Below are positions 48,440 to 55,807 of a stretch of DNA of 55,807 nucleotides, piece by piece. The notes below the pieces were generated by a model. That model was not told the DNA's origin and searched no databases. It saw only the letters and a list, made by a program, of their open reading frames with translations. Within the stretch, counting starts at the first letter, position 1, and every line of letters begins with the position of its first letter. The DNA comes from Gemmataceae bacterium. GTDB lineage: Bacteria > Planctomycetota > Planctomycetia > Gemmatales > Gemmataceae. Made by a program: the position numbers and the translations under genes. Where the stretch lies: NCBI GenBank assembly GCA_022616435.1, contig JAKEET010000098.1, positions 1-55,807 of the forward strand, written 5' to 3'.

Positions 48440-51400
48440 TTAGTCCCGCGGCAAACGCAGAATAAACACCCGCGGCGGGCCGAGTCGGCTGTCAGGGGAG
48501 GCGAGATAGCGGCCATCGGGGCTCAGGTCCAGGTAGCCGCTGCTGCTTATGTCGGCGAGCAGCTCGGATTGGCCGCCGCGGAGGTCCCACAGAATGACCC
48601 GGCCGCTGGCGTTCGCGGAGGCCAACCGGTTGCCATCGGGCAGGAAGGCGACGTTATAGACGTTGGCGTCGGCGGCAGGAGCGGCAGCAGGATCGCGCAG
48701 CTCGATCATGTCTTGGGGTTTCGCCAGGTTCCAGATACGGATGCGGCCGTCCCCCGTGCCGCAGGCGACGCGTTTGCCGTCGGGGGAGAAGCACGGGAGG
48801 CAGCCCCGAGAAGGAAGCGGCACGTCAAAGTGGCCAAGCTCCTCGCCGGTTTCGACGCGCCACAGTTTCATGAGGCCCAGCGGCGGTTTATCGCGTGAGC
48901 CTGGACTGGTCAGGGCGAACTTGCCGTCAGGGGAGAAGGCTACGCCGCGGACAGAACCGAGCGTGGGGAAGAAACGCGCGACTCGGCCGGTTTGCACGTT
49001 CCAAAGCCGAGCGCCGTTTGGCGTGTCCAGATGAGCCGATAATAGCCATCGGCCATCCGGGGAAAAGGCGGTATCCCAGGATTCGGCGGCCTTCTGGTCC
49101 TCGAGGCGGCGGTAGACAAGGTCGTGGTGAAGGTCCCAAAGGCTGAAGCAGCCCCGCTTGAGGTCGGTGACGGCCACAGTCCTGCCGTCGGGCGAAAACG
49201 TCGTCGGGAACCCCTGCCCGGCGATGGACCGAGCCACGCGATTGGACGCTACGTCCCAGAGGATCAGTCCGCCCTGGTTGACCATGCCCCACAAGAGATA
49301 ACGGCCATCCGGGGAGAAGGCGACCGACGTGGCGCCGGTTGCCATGTCGACCGGCTTGGAGCGCGTCGTCAGGGGTCGCAGCGTGTCCGGCGCCACGACC
49401 CAGGCAAGATATTTCGGGGCGCCGTTGCGGTGCTCCGGCGGCAGTTTTTCTGGATCCAGGTCGTCGAGGTATTTGGAATCGAAGGGCACCGCGCCGGCGC
49501 CCATCTCGCAAACGACGCGGAACCCGGATTGCAGGTTGTTGGGCACTTGAACCGGAATGACCGCTGCCGACCGGTTGCTCTCCGCCCCGCTGAGGAACGA
49601 TCCGCCCCGCACCAGGCGCTGCGTCCCATGGGCGGGTCCGAGCGGATCATCGCGCGGCGAGTCGTGTTGGTAGTAGTTATCGGTGGGCTCGAACCAATCG
49701 CTGCAGAATTCGTGGACGTTGCCGCACATGTCGAACAGGCCCCACGGATTGGCTTTCAAGCCGCCGACGGGATGCGTCTTGTCTTCGGCATTGGACTTGG
49801 TCCAGCTGTAGGCGTCGACGTCCTTGGGTTCGTCGCCGAAGAAGTACCTGGTCGTGGTGCCCGCGCGGCAAGCGTACTCCCACTCGGCACTGGTGGGCAA
49901 GCGATAGCGCCGCCCGGCGGCCTTCTCCTCGGGGAGCTCCGACAGGCGATGGCAGAACTGAACCGCCTGTTCGAAGTTGATGTTCTCGACGGGGTGCGAA
50001 GGGCCGCCGCCGTTGGCCGCATTGAAGTGGGACGGATTGACGCCGACCACCTTCTCGTATTGCTCCTGCGTGACCTCGAAGACCCCCATGTAAAACGGCC
50101 GCGTGATGGTCACCTCGTGCGGCGGCCCCTCGGGCGCTCGCCAACCTGGTTCGTGCGGCGGACAGCCCATGACGAAGGCGCCGGCCGGGATCCGCGCCAG
50201 CTTCATGCCGATCGAGTTCGTGGCGAGCGCGGGCTCGTCCTGCTCAACCTTGTTGAGGTCCGACGACCGGAATACCAAGAACAACGCCCCGAGCGTCAGC
50301 GCCGCCAGGACGCCGCCGCCGGCCCAGACGAGCCGGCGGCGGCGCGCGCGTTTCTCGACAACCGGCAGGTTCCAGGAAAAGGACGCCGCCTGTTCGGAAG
50401 TTATCGCCGCGGGCGCCATCGCCGGCACGCCCGCCCGAACCGCCGTGGCTGGAGCACAGAATGGCGCGAGCGCGTCTGCCACGTCTCGCGGCGACTGAAA
50501 GCGATCGACCGGCAACTTGGCGAGCATGCGCATCAACACGGCGTCCAAGCCGTCCGGCAGCGCCCGGATCTTGCCCAGCGGCCGCGGCTCGTCCTGCTGA
50601 TGCCGTCGCAGCTTGTCCACCATCGAGCCGCCGACGAACACCGGCTGGCCGGCGATCAGGTGATACAGCGTGCAGCCGAGGCTGTAGATGTCGGCGCGGA
50701 TGTCCACCTGGCTGGCGTCGGTCGCTTGCTCGGGAGCGATGTAGTCGGCCGTGCCCATGACTTCGCCGACTTGCGTCAGTCGCCGCTGGTTGTTTGATTC
50801 ATGGATGCGCGCCAGGCCCAAATCGAGAATCTTCACGGTCTCGGCGCCGTTCTCGCCCTTGCACAAAAGCAGGTTGCTGGGCTTGATGTCGCGATGCACC
50901 AGGCCGCGCTCGTGGGCGTGTTGCAATCCCAGCGCGGCTTGACGAACGTAGTCGCACGCCTTGTCCACGGTCAGCCGGCCTTCGTCGCGCAACCGCCTGG
51001 CCAGGTCAATGCCTTCGACGTATTCCATCGCGAAGAAATGGATGTCGCCGACGAGTCCGGCGTCGTGGGCCAGCACGATATTCGGATGCGACAGCCGGGC
51101 GACCGCTTCGATCTCGCGGTAGAAACGTTGCACCTGTTCGCCGTACGCCAGGACGCCTTTGCGGATGACCTTGACGGCGACGAGGCGTTTCATCACCTGA
51201 TGCTTGGCTTTGAACACCTGGCCCATGCCGCCTTCGCCGAGGCGGTCCAGGACGAGGTAGGGGCCGAGCACGAGGTCGCGGCCGCGTCCGCGCAGCAGCA
51301 GGTCGGCTTGAAAAGCGGTGAGCCAGCCGCGCCGGGTCAGGGCGGCAAGCAATGTCGAGGCGGAGGCGTGCTGCGCCGTCAGGCTGCCGGTCAATTCGCG

Positions 51401-51931
51401 GCGCTGCTCGGGGAGCAGAACCGGCCCATCGCCGAGCTCGCGGACAACCTCGGCGAGCGAACGCGCAGGCGGCGCCGCGGCGCCGGTCGCGGCCGACACG
51501 CCGGTCGCGGCCGACGCCGGCTTGACGCCGACGATAGTTGCCGTCTCCGCCTCCAGGCGAGCCGCGAGCTGCCGCGTCAGCGCCGGGAAACGGCGTTGAT
51601 ATTCCGCGACCGTCAGCTCAGGCTCGCGCGGCTTGCGAAACCGATACTCCCTGGCCAGCAGGTCGATCAGCGCCGGCGGATCGGCGTTCAACTCCGGAAA
51701 ACGCTGGAGGAAGGCCTCCACGCGCAGCGCTGCGCCGGCTTGCAGGGCCAGCTCCAGATCGACGTAGATCAGCTCCCGGAGGAGCGCCCGCCGCTCGGGC
51801 CCATCGTGGGGCAAGAAGGCGGCGAGGTCGGGGCGCTGCCCCTGGCGCCAGGCGGCCTCGAAGCGCGCCACGGACGCCTCGACCCGATCGAGGACCTCCG
51901 ACGACAGGTCTCGCAGATGATGGCTCGGCAC
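48440..51931 (-). CDS. Ser/Thr kinase fused to FGE-sulfatase domain and WD40 propeller
   Basis: About 1163 residues. The frame is open further upstream; I chose the GTG at 51,931 since the conserved N-terminal helical part (HHLRDLSSEVLDRVEASVAR) starts there. No good ribosome site supports any start, so it is uncertain. The kinase domain (about 220-490) has DRLGEGGMGQVFKA, AVKVIR, HRDIKPSNLLL, ILDLGLARI and GTADYIAPEQA. A TM helix follows (about 530-552, LVWAGGGVLAALTLGALFLV). A formylglycine-generating-enzyme-like domain (568-808) has GMKLARIPAGAFVMG, YRLPTSAEWEYACRAG, NPWGLFDMCGNVHEFCSDW and RLVRGGSFLSGAESNRSA. WD40 repeats (850-1163) end the protein. Confidence 0.88.
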   Translation of the reverse strand: MPSHHLRDLSSEVLDRVEASVARFEAAWRQGQRPDLAAFLPHDGPERRALLRELIYVDLELALQAGAALRVEAFLQRFPELNADPPALIDLLAREYRFRKPREPELTVAEYQRRFPALTRQLAARLEAETATIVGVKPASAATGVSAATGAAAPPARSLAEVVRELGDGPVLLPEQRRELTGSLTAQHASASTLLAALTRRGWLTAFQADLLLRGRGRDLVLGPYLVLDRLGEGGMGQVFKAKHQVMKRLVAVKVIRKGVLAYGEQVQRFYREIEAVARLSHPNIVLAHDAGLVGDIHFFAMEYVEGIDLARRLRDEGRLTVDKACDYVRQAALGLQHAHERGLVHRDIKPSNLLLCKGENGAETVKILDLGLARIHESNNQRRLTQVGEVMGTADYIAPEQATDASQVDIRADIYSLGCTLYHLIAGQPVFVGGSMVDKLRRHQQDEPRPLGKIRALPDGLDAVLMRMLAKLPVDRFQSPRDVADALAPFCAPATAVRAGVPAMAPAAITSEQAASFSWNLPVVEKRARRRRLVWAGGGVLAALTLGALFLVFRSSDLNKVEQDEPALATNSIGMKLARIPAGAFVMGCPPHEPGWRAPEGPPHEVTITRPFYMGVFEVTQEQYEKVVGVNPSHFNAANGGGPSHPVENINFEQAVQFCHRLSELPEEKAAGRRYRLPTSAEWEYACRAGTTTRYFFGDEPKDVDAYSWTKSNAEDKTHPVGGLKANPWGLFDMCGNVHEFCSDWFEPTDNYYQHDSPRDDPLGPAHGTQRLVRGGSFLSGAESNRSAAVIPVQVPNNLQSGFRVVCEMGAGAVPFDSKYLDDLDPEKLPPEHRNGAPKYLAWVVAPDTLRPLTTRSKPVDMATGATSVAFSPDGRYLLWGMVNQGGLILWDVASNRVARSIAGQGFPTTFSPDGRTVAVTDLKRGCFSLWDLHHDLVYRRLEDQKAAESWDTAFSPDGRWLLSAHLDTPNGARLWNVQTGRVARFFPTLGSVRGVAFSPDGKFALTSPGSRDKPPLGLMKLWRVETGEELGHFDVPLPSRGCLPCFSPDGKRVACGTGDGRIRIWNLAKPQDMIELRDPAAAPAADANVYNVAFLPDGNRLASANASGRVILWDLRGGQSELLADISSSGYLDLSPDGRYLASPDSRLGPPRVFILRLPRD

Positions 51932-52228
51932 GACGGTGGTTGGACAACGACTCTGTACGGTAGCGACAGCCGCCGGCGCCGCGACAGCCCGAATCCTACC
52001 GCGGCGCGGCGGCCGCGCCAATGACGCACCAACGAAAAGGACGAAGGATAGATATGGGGTGCGCGGTTTCGGGCGCAGAAAACACGCTGCCCGCACGCCT
52101 TTCGTCCGGCACAATCCATACAAATGACCCATGAAACTTCGCAGCGCCGCCGGCAGCGGCGGCGGCGCCGTGGTACAATCGTGTGCATAAGCCACCACGC
52201 CGACTACCGAATCAGAAAGGTCCGCGCC
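51932..52228. promoter_or_regulatory. divergent intergenic region, kinase-FGE / zinc-ribbon protein
   Basis: 297 bp between divergent starts. The minus frame is open throughout, but its residues look like translated spacer (Arg- and Pro-rich). It should hold promoters for both genes. AAAGG is found upstream of the plus-strand ATG at 52,229. No inverted repeat of the kind seen in other spacers was found. Confidence 0.35.
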
Positions 52229-53311
52229 ATGCCCATCACCGTGAGCTGCCCGAGCTGCGGCGGCACGATCAAGGCCCCCGAAAACCTGGCCGGGCGCAAA
52301 GTGAAATGTCCCAAGTGCACGGCGGTCATGATGCTTCCGGCGGCCGCGGGCGGGATCGAGGCCATCCAGGCGACGCCGCCGGCGCCGGCAGCGCCGCCGG
52401 CCATGCCCTCCGCGTCGCCAGCGCCACCGCCGCCGCGGCAGTCGTCGCGCCGCGCCGACCGCGAAGACCGGGACGACTGGGACGACGACCGGCCGTCCCG
52501 CGCCGATCGGGACGGCGGGAGGTACGACGACGACCGCGACGACGACCGCGACGACGATGTTGCGCGCGTTCGCGCCTCGCGCGGCGGCACCAACGGCCTG
52601 GCGATCGCCGGCATGGTGCTGGGCATCGTCGGCTTCTTGACGGTGTTCATCCCTTGCGTCGGCTGGGTGCTCGCCATCATCCTGGGCATCGTCGGCGCCA
52701 CCCTCAGCGGCATCGGCCTGGGGACCGCCAGCAAGTACGGCAGCGGCAAGGGCATGGCCATCGCAGGGCTGGTTCTGTCCATCCTGGCCATCATCTGGGT
52801 GCCGATCTGGATCTTCATCATCGTGGGCTCGACCGTGAACGCCGTCAACCAGGCGATTCAGCAGGCCAAGAATCAGCGGCCCTTCGTGATTCAAGACAAG
52901 GCATTTGTGCCGAACTTCCCGCAACCCGGCGCCCAGCCGCAAGGGCCGCCGACGCCCGCCATTGGCAAGGTGGAGCTGGCCAACGGCCAGGCCACGGTGC
53001 AGGGCAACCTGGGCCCGAACGACCCCAAGGACCGGTCCCGGCTGCTATCGGCCTGCAAGGTCTACACGATCGCCATGGTTGCCGGGAAAACGTACCAGAT
53101 TGACATGCTTAGAACTCCGGGCGGTCTCGATCCCTATCTCCGCCTGGAAGACGCAGAGGGCAAGAACTTGACGGAAAACGACGACGGTGGCGACAACCTG
53201 AACGCACGCATCCAATTCATGTGCACGCAGGCCGGCGAATACCGCATCGTCGCCACAACATTCGGTGGCGGCCGATTCGGCAATTTCACGCTGCAGGTGA
53301 ATGAGAGGTAG
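52229..53311 (+). CDS. zinc-ribbon / DUF4190 / PPC-domain membrane protein
   Basis: A 360-residue protein; I chose the ATG at 52,229, where a zinc ribbon begins (VSCPSCGGTIKAPENLAGRK, then KCPKC). A Pro/Ala segment and an Arg/Asp-rich run (about 75-115) follow. Next is a DUF4190-type pair of TM helices (about 125-205: GLAIAGMVLGIVGFLTVF, CVGWVLAIILGIVGATLSGI and MAIAGLVLSILAIIWVPIWI). A C-terminal PPC-like domain (about 265-355) has TYQIDMLRTPGGLDPYLRLE and AGEYRIVATTFGGG. The zinc ribbon probably sits in the cytoplasm and the PPC domain outside. It is divergent from the kinase-FGE gene. Function unknown. Confidence 0.8.
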   Translation: MPITVSCPSCGGTIKAPENLAGRKVKCPKCTAVMMLPAAAGGIEAIQATPPAPAAPPAMPSASPAPPPPRQSSRRADREDRDDWDDDRPSRADRDGGRYDDDRDDDRDDDVARVRASRGGTNGLAIAGMVLGIVGFLTVFIPCVGWVLAIILGIVGATLSGIGLGTASKYGSGKGMAIAGLVLSILAIIWVPIWIFIIVGSTVNAVNQAIQQAKNQRPFVIQDKAFVPNFPQPGAQPQGPPTPAIGKVELANGQATVQGNLGPNDPKDRSRLLSACKVYTIAMVAGKTYQIDMLRTPGGLDPYLRLEDAEGKNLTENDDGGDNLNARIQFMCTQAGEYRIVATTFGGGRFGNFTLQVNER

Positions 53312-53323
53312 GACGAAAGCGCG

Positions 53324-53743
53324 CTAGGCCGACCGCGACAGCACTGCCTCCGCCGCCAGCACCCGCCGCAACAACTTGCGGAGGCCGCGCTGGCGGACCC
53401 GGGCCGCGGCGTCGGCCGGGAGCAGCCAGTGCCGCGACCGCCGGCGGCACTCCGGCCAGTCCTTGGCCACGGCGATCACGTCCATCAGAAAAATCACCAC
53501 CTTGAAGCGCGTCCCCGCCTTCATGTATCGGTAGGATCCGATCGGCTGCGGCCGCAGCATGCCGATCAGCCCCGCCTCTTCCCACGCTTCCTGCAAGGCC
53601 ATTTGTTTCGCCGTCCGTCCGGACTCCAGGCGGCCCTTGGGAACGACCAGGCCTTTGCCGCTGCGCGACGTGACCAGGCAAATGCGGCCGGCACGAACGG
53701 GAATCGCCGCGGCCTGGGGTTGGGACTTGTGCGTCCGTGCCAT
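53324..53743 (-). CDS. Nudix hydrolase (DIPP-like)
   Basis: A 139-residue cytoplasmic protein with a Nudix box: VVPKGRLESGRTAKQMALQE continuing into AWEEAGLIG. The E-E-x-G core that binds metal is present. The box carries Arg at the first Glu position, and Gln where Arg-Glu is usual. This is common in the diphosphoinositol-polyphosphate-phosphohydrolase-like bacterial subgroup with PKG and AWEEAG. It hydrolyses a nucleoside-diphosphate-like bond; the substrate cannot be deduced. It is convergent with the gene ending at 53,311, 12 bp away. Confidence 0.85.
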   Translation of the reverse strand: MARTHKSQPQAAAIPVRAGRICLVTSRSGKGLVVPKGRLESGRTAKQMALQEAWEEAGLIGMLRPQPIGSYRYMKAGTRFKVVIFLMDVIAVAKDWPECRRRSRHWLLPADAAARVRQRGLRKLLRRVLAAEAVLSRSA

Positions 53744-54136
53744 GGAAGATGCTCTCGAACGACATGGGGCTTTGCGTCGGTCCGAAACCCTCCCGCTTCA
53801 TCGGCAGGTTGATTTCAGGTCTTTACCCCGGCTGCATCGCCCGTTCGACGGTCAGCGGCCCGGCCCCGACAAGCCCGGTGCGACGGAACCAACTGGCACA
53901 ACGGCGCGGTCATCGACCGGGCAACATCGCGAAAAACTGATGGTGGTTGACTTTGCCTGCCGATGCCTTCACAATATTTACATGTTTTCTGAACCGGAAC
54001 TACTCTCCAGGTTCACCCTCAAACAATTGCCGACGGCGTTGGGGCGAAAAGCGGTTCGGCAGTCCATGTTCTGACCAAGATCGTCGTGCGTGAGGGACCA
54101 ACATCTCTGGGCCATTCGTCGCAAGGAGAATCTTTC
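53744..54136. promoter_or_regulatory. divergent intergenic region, Nudix / Mth938-like
   Basis: 393 bp with no credible gene. The left half is GC-rich without recognisable features. The right part (about 53,940-54,010) is AT-richer and includes TTGACT (53,947-53,952) and ACAATA (53,971-53,976), a possible but poor promoter with an 18-base spacer for the downstream gene. AAGGAG precedes the ATG at 54,137. Confidence 0.35.
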
Positions 54137-54487
54137 ATGAAATGGGGCAAGTGCAAAGTGGGCTCGGTCAAGATCGACGGCTCGAAGCACAAGAAGGACG
54201 TCATCCTGGACCGCGGCGAGCTCCGGCGCCGCCGCAAGAAGCCGTCGCGGGAGTTCCGGGAGCAGTTCGGGCACACGCCCCTGTCGCTGAAGGAAGAGAT
54301 TCCGTGGGAGTGCAAACGCCTGGTCATCGGCACCGGCATGTTCGGCCATTTGCCTGTCATGGACGACGTCAAGGCCGAGGCCCAGAAGCGCGGGGTGGAA
54401 CTGGTGGTCTGTCCCACGCCCGAGGCCGTGCAGTTGCTGAAGGACAACCCGGCGGACACCAACGCCATCTTGCACGTCGCCTGCTGA
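54137..54487 (+). CDS. Mth938-like domain protein
   Basis: A 116-residue protein; the ATG at 54,137 has AAGGAG eight bases upstream. The sequence fits the small Mth938/DUF498 fold: GSVKIDGSKHKKDVILDRGE, then ECKRLVIGTGMFGHLPVMDD and GVELVVCPTPEAVQLLKD. Family members include the eukaryotic NDUFAF3/AAMDC proteins; the bacterial role is undefined. It is followed, three bases after the stop, by a perfect 25-bp inverted repeat. Confidence 0.8.
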   Translation: MKWGKCKVGSVKIDGSKHKKDVILDRGELRRRRKKPSREFREQFGHTPLSLKEEIPWECKRLVIGTGMFGHLPVMDDVKAEAQKRGVELVVCPTPEAVQLLKDNPADTNAILHVAC

Positions 54488-54489
54488 CA

Positions 54490-54542
54490 TTGTCGCCTTT
54501 CGCTCCGCGAAAGTGCGACTTTCGCGGAGCGAAAGGCGACAA
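54490..54542. terminator. perfect 25-bp inverted repeat after Mth938-like gene
   Basis: Arms at 54,490-54,514 and 54,518-54,542 are exactly complementary around a 3-base loop (GCG). The arm begins TTGTCGCCTTTCGCTCCGCG. It starts three bases past the TGA stop, so it should form a strong transcript hairpin. The word CTTTCGCGGAGCGAAAGGCG recurs widely in planctomycete spacers, so it may be a mobile or REP-like element used as a terminator. Confidence 0.85.
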
Positions 54543-54572
54543 CCGAACACGGACGAGAAAGGGGCCTGTGCC

Positions 54573-55609
54573 TTGTCCGGCGGCAAATGGATTCCCGAAT
54601 TGAAGGCGACGACGCCGGTGGCTGACGCGGCCCGGCACGTATTGACGGTGCGCCTGGAAGTGGTGCGCGATTACCTACCGCTGGCCCTGCACGAAGCCGA
54701 CGACGATCCGGAGCACATCCATCAGTTGCGCGTCGGCACGCGGCGGGCCCGGGCCGCCCTCGACATCTTCGCGTGCTGTTTGCCCACCAAGGTGTACAAG
54801 TCGGCGCGCAAACACCTGCGCGGCATCCGCCGCGTCGCCGGCGAAGCCCGCGACTGGGACGTGTTCCTTGCCGGCCTGACGCAATGGGGCCGCCAGCAGG
54901 GGCGGAAACTCGGGGCCGGCCTCGATTGCCTGGTCGGCTACGTCGTCGCCAAGCGCGAGGCGGCCCAGTGCCAGCTCGACGAGGCCGGCAGAGATTACCC
55001 GTTCGTCGTGGACCGCTTCGTGGCCGAGACCGTGGCGGCCGTCCACAAGCCGCACGACCGGGCCTGCGCACGCTGCTCGACCTGGCCCGGCCCCTGCTCA
55101 CCGGCCTGCTCCAACAGCTCGACGAAGCCGCCGGCCGCAACCTGGAAGACGACACCCACCTGCATCAGGTCCGCATCTTCGGCAAGCGGCTGCGCTACGC
55201 CATGGAAGTGTTCGCCGACTGCTTCGCCCCCGCCTTTCGCGAGCAGTTCTACCCGGCCGTGGAGGAGATGCAGGAGGTGCTCGGCAACGCCAACGACAGC
55301 TACGTGGCGCGCGGCCGGCTGGAGGCGCTGGCGGCCCGGCTGCGGGCGCTCGGGCCGGCCGAATGGAAACGCTACCGCCCAGGTCTGGAGGGCCTGCTGC
55401 AGTTCCACGAGACGCGGCTTCCGTATGAACGGCAGCGCTTCCTGGAGTGGTGGGCGCGCTGGCGGCGCTCGGGCGGCGAGGCCGCGCTGTTGGCACTTCT
55501 CAAGAACCCCGGCGACACATCGGTGGAACCGGCAGCGCCGCAGCTTGCCCCGACCGCGCCGGCGGCTGCGCCGCTGGCGAACGTCATGGCGAGTGCGGAG
55601 AAGGCGTGA
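54573..55609 (+). pseudogene. CHAD-domain protein with a frameshift
   Basis: The likely start is the TTG at 54,573, with GAAAGGGG nine bases upstream. The first part encodes VTVRLEVVRDYLPLAL-like text and the CHAD core HIHQLRVGTRRARAALDIF, then AGEARDWDVFLAGL. Near 55,056-55,063 the reading frame is lost: the right continuation (GLRTLLDLARPLLTGLLQQL, then HLHQVRIFGKRLRYAMEVFA) is in another frame. One missing base in the ACCGGG run would restore it. CHAD proteins are helical, bind polyphosphate through conserved His/Arg pairs (HxxRVxxRR, HxxRIxxKRLRY) and are often polyP-granule associated. Either a young pseudogene or a sequence error. Confidence 0.82.
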
Positions 55610-55736
55610 CGATCTGCTCGGAAGTCTCGACCAGCCGGGCTGCTCAGTCATCGTTCCGGATCGTGCCGAGGCGCGGTACTTCGTGAACAGCGCGTTGCTG
55701 CTGAGCCCGAACAGGTCGAGGTAGAACGGCCGGGTC

Positions 55737-55800
55737 GGCCCGGCGGTTGCCCGCCGGGCCTCCCACAGATCCGTACGTGCCCAATTAAGGCATACGGCTC
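55737..55800 (-). ncRNA. probable 3' end of a group II intron (domains V and VI)
   Basis: On the minus strand, 55,800-55,768 reads GAGCCGTATGCC, a short loop, GGGCACGTACGGATC. This matches the conserved domain V of bacterial group II introns, with GAGC at the start (one G-A mismatch in the lower stem), a GTAT/CGTACG bulge region and a roughly 33-base length. Next (55,760-55,737) comes a perfect 10-bp hairpin GGCCCGGCGG / CCGCCGGGCC that could be domain VI. The intron body and its reverse transcriptase would lie to the right, outside the window. Confidence is moderate because the rest is unseen. Confidence 0.5.
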
Positions 55801-55807
55801 GTCGGGT

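Noticed and set aside
51932..52942. N-terminal extension of the kinase-FGE frame
   Set aside because: The extra residues are Arg/Pro-rich and overlap the divergent zinc-ribbon gene; homology starts only near 51,931.
53559..54074. Possible gene between the Nudix and Mth938-like genes
   Set aside because: No ribosome binding site or family, and the composition is like neighbouring spacer; the frame overlaps the Nudix start.

Overview
The window looks like a Planctomycete chromosome fragment, probably a Gemmata- or Pirellula-like lineage. The evidence is the gene content: DUF1559 pseudopilins with an H-X9-DG tail, a DUF1573 protein, ECF sigma factors each followed by a huge Ser/Thr kinase, WD40 and sulfatase-modifying-factor domains fused to kinases, a CRTAC1-type FG-GAP protein next to a TPR protein, and a surface protein with an N-terminal LExR-type sorting motif. 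Base composition is strongly GC-rich, except for a visibly AT-richer block at about 20,780-24,700. No tRNA, rRNA or CRISPR array was recognised.

Layout. 1-4,812 (+): end of a DUF1559 gene, a small lipoprotein, a PH-domain membrane protein, and an ATGA-coupled CRTAC1/TPR pair. 4,899-6,542 (+): thiL and queC. 6,613-10,892 (-): a secreted WD40 protein and a bifunctional PutA with a noncoding-type repeat translated in frame between its two enzyme domains. 11,023-14,208 (+): an atypical kinase, a DUF3754 membrane protein and a type I membrane protein. 14,470-17,407 (-): a Tat-exported protein and a membrane PQQ beta-propeller protein. 17,603-20,615 (+): glgX and a secreted serine-hydrolase-like protein. 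20,959-24,450 (-): a compositionally distinct cluster of a Cys-rich peptide, an anchored LolA-like protein, DUF1573 and DUF1559, the last three translationally coupled.

24,721-33,070: two linked proteins of unknown function share a peptidoglycan-binding-like domain. One carries seven copies of a YATGL/YALGE-type repeat and the other a glycine-zipper hydrophobic segment. An ECF sigma factor and a 1472-residue kinase/WD40/TPR protein are divergent from them. This is the best candidate for an undescribed system. 33,185-40,107 (-): glycogen phosphorylase and the pstSCAB phosphate transporter. 40,356-44,038: a second ECF sigma-kinase pair and a third sigma gene broken by a frameshift. 44,338-48,344 (+): a run of surface and secreted proteins. 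48,440-53,311: a kinase/FGE/WD40 fusion divergent from a zinc-ribbon/DUF4190/PPC membrane protein. 53,324-55,609: Nudix hydrolase, Mth938-like protein and a frameshifted CHAD protein. The last 75 bases look like the 3' end (domains V-VI) of a group II intron entering from the right on the minus strand.

Themes. Glycogen breakdown (glgX, glgP) and phosphate uptake (pstSCAB) are the clear metabolic units. Four Ser/Thr kinases and three ECF sigma genes suggest dense signalling. Intergenic spaces repeatedly hold inverted repeats, many between convergent genes or just after stop codons, acting either as terminators or as REP-like elements.
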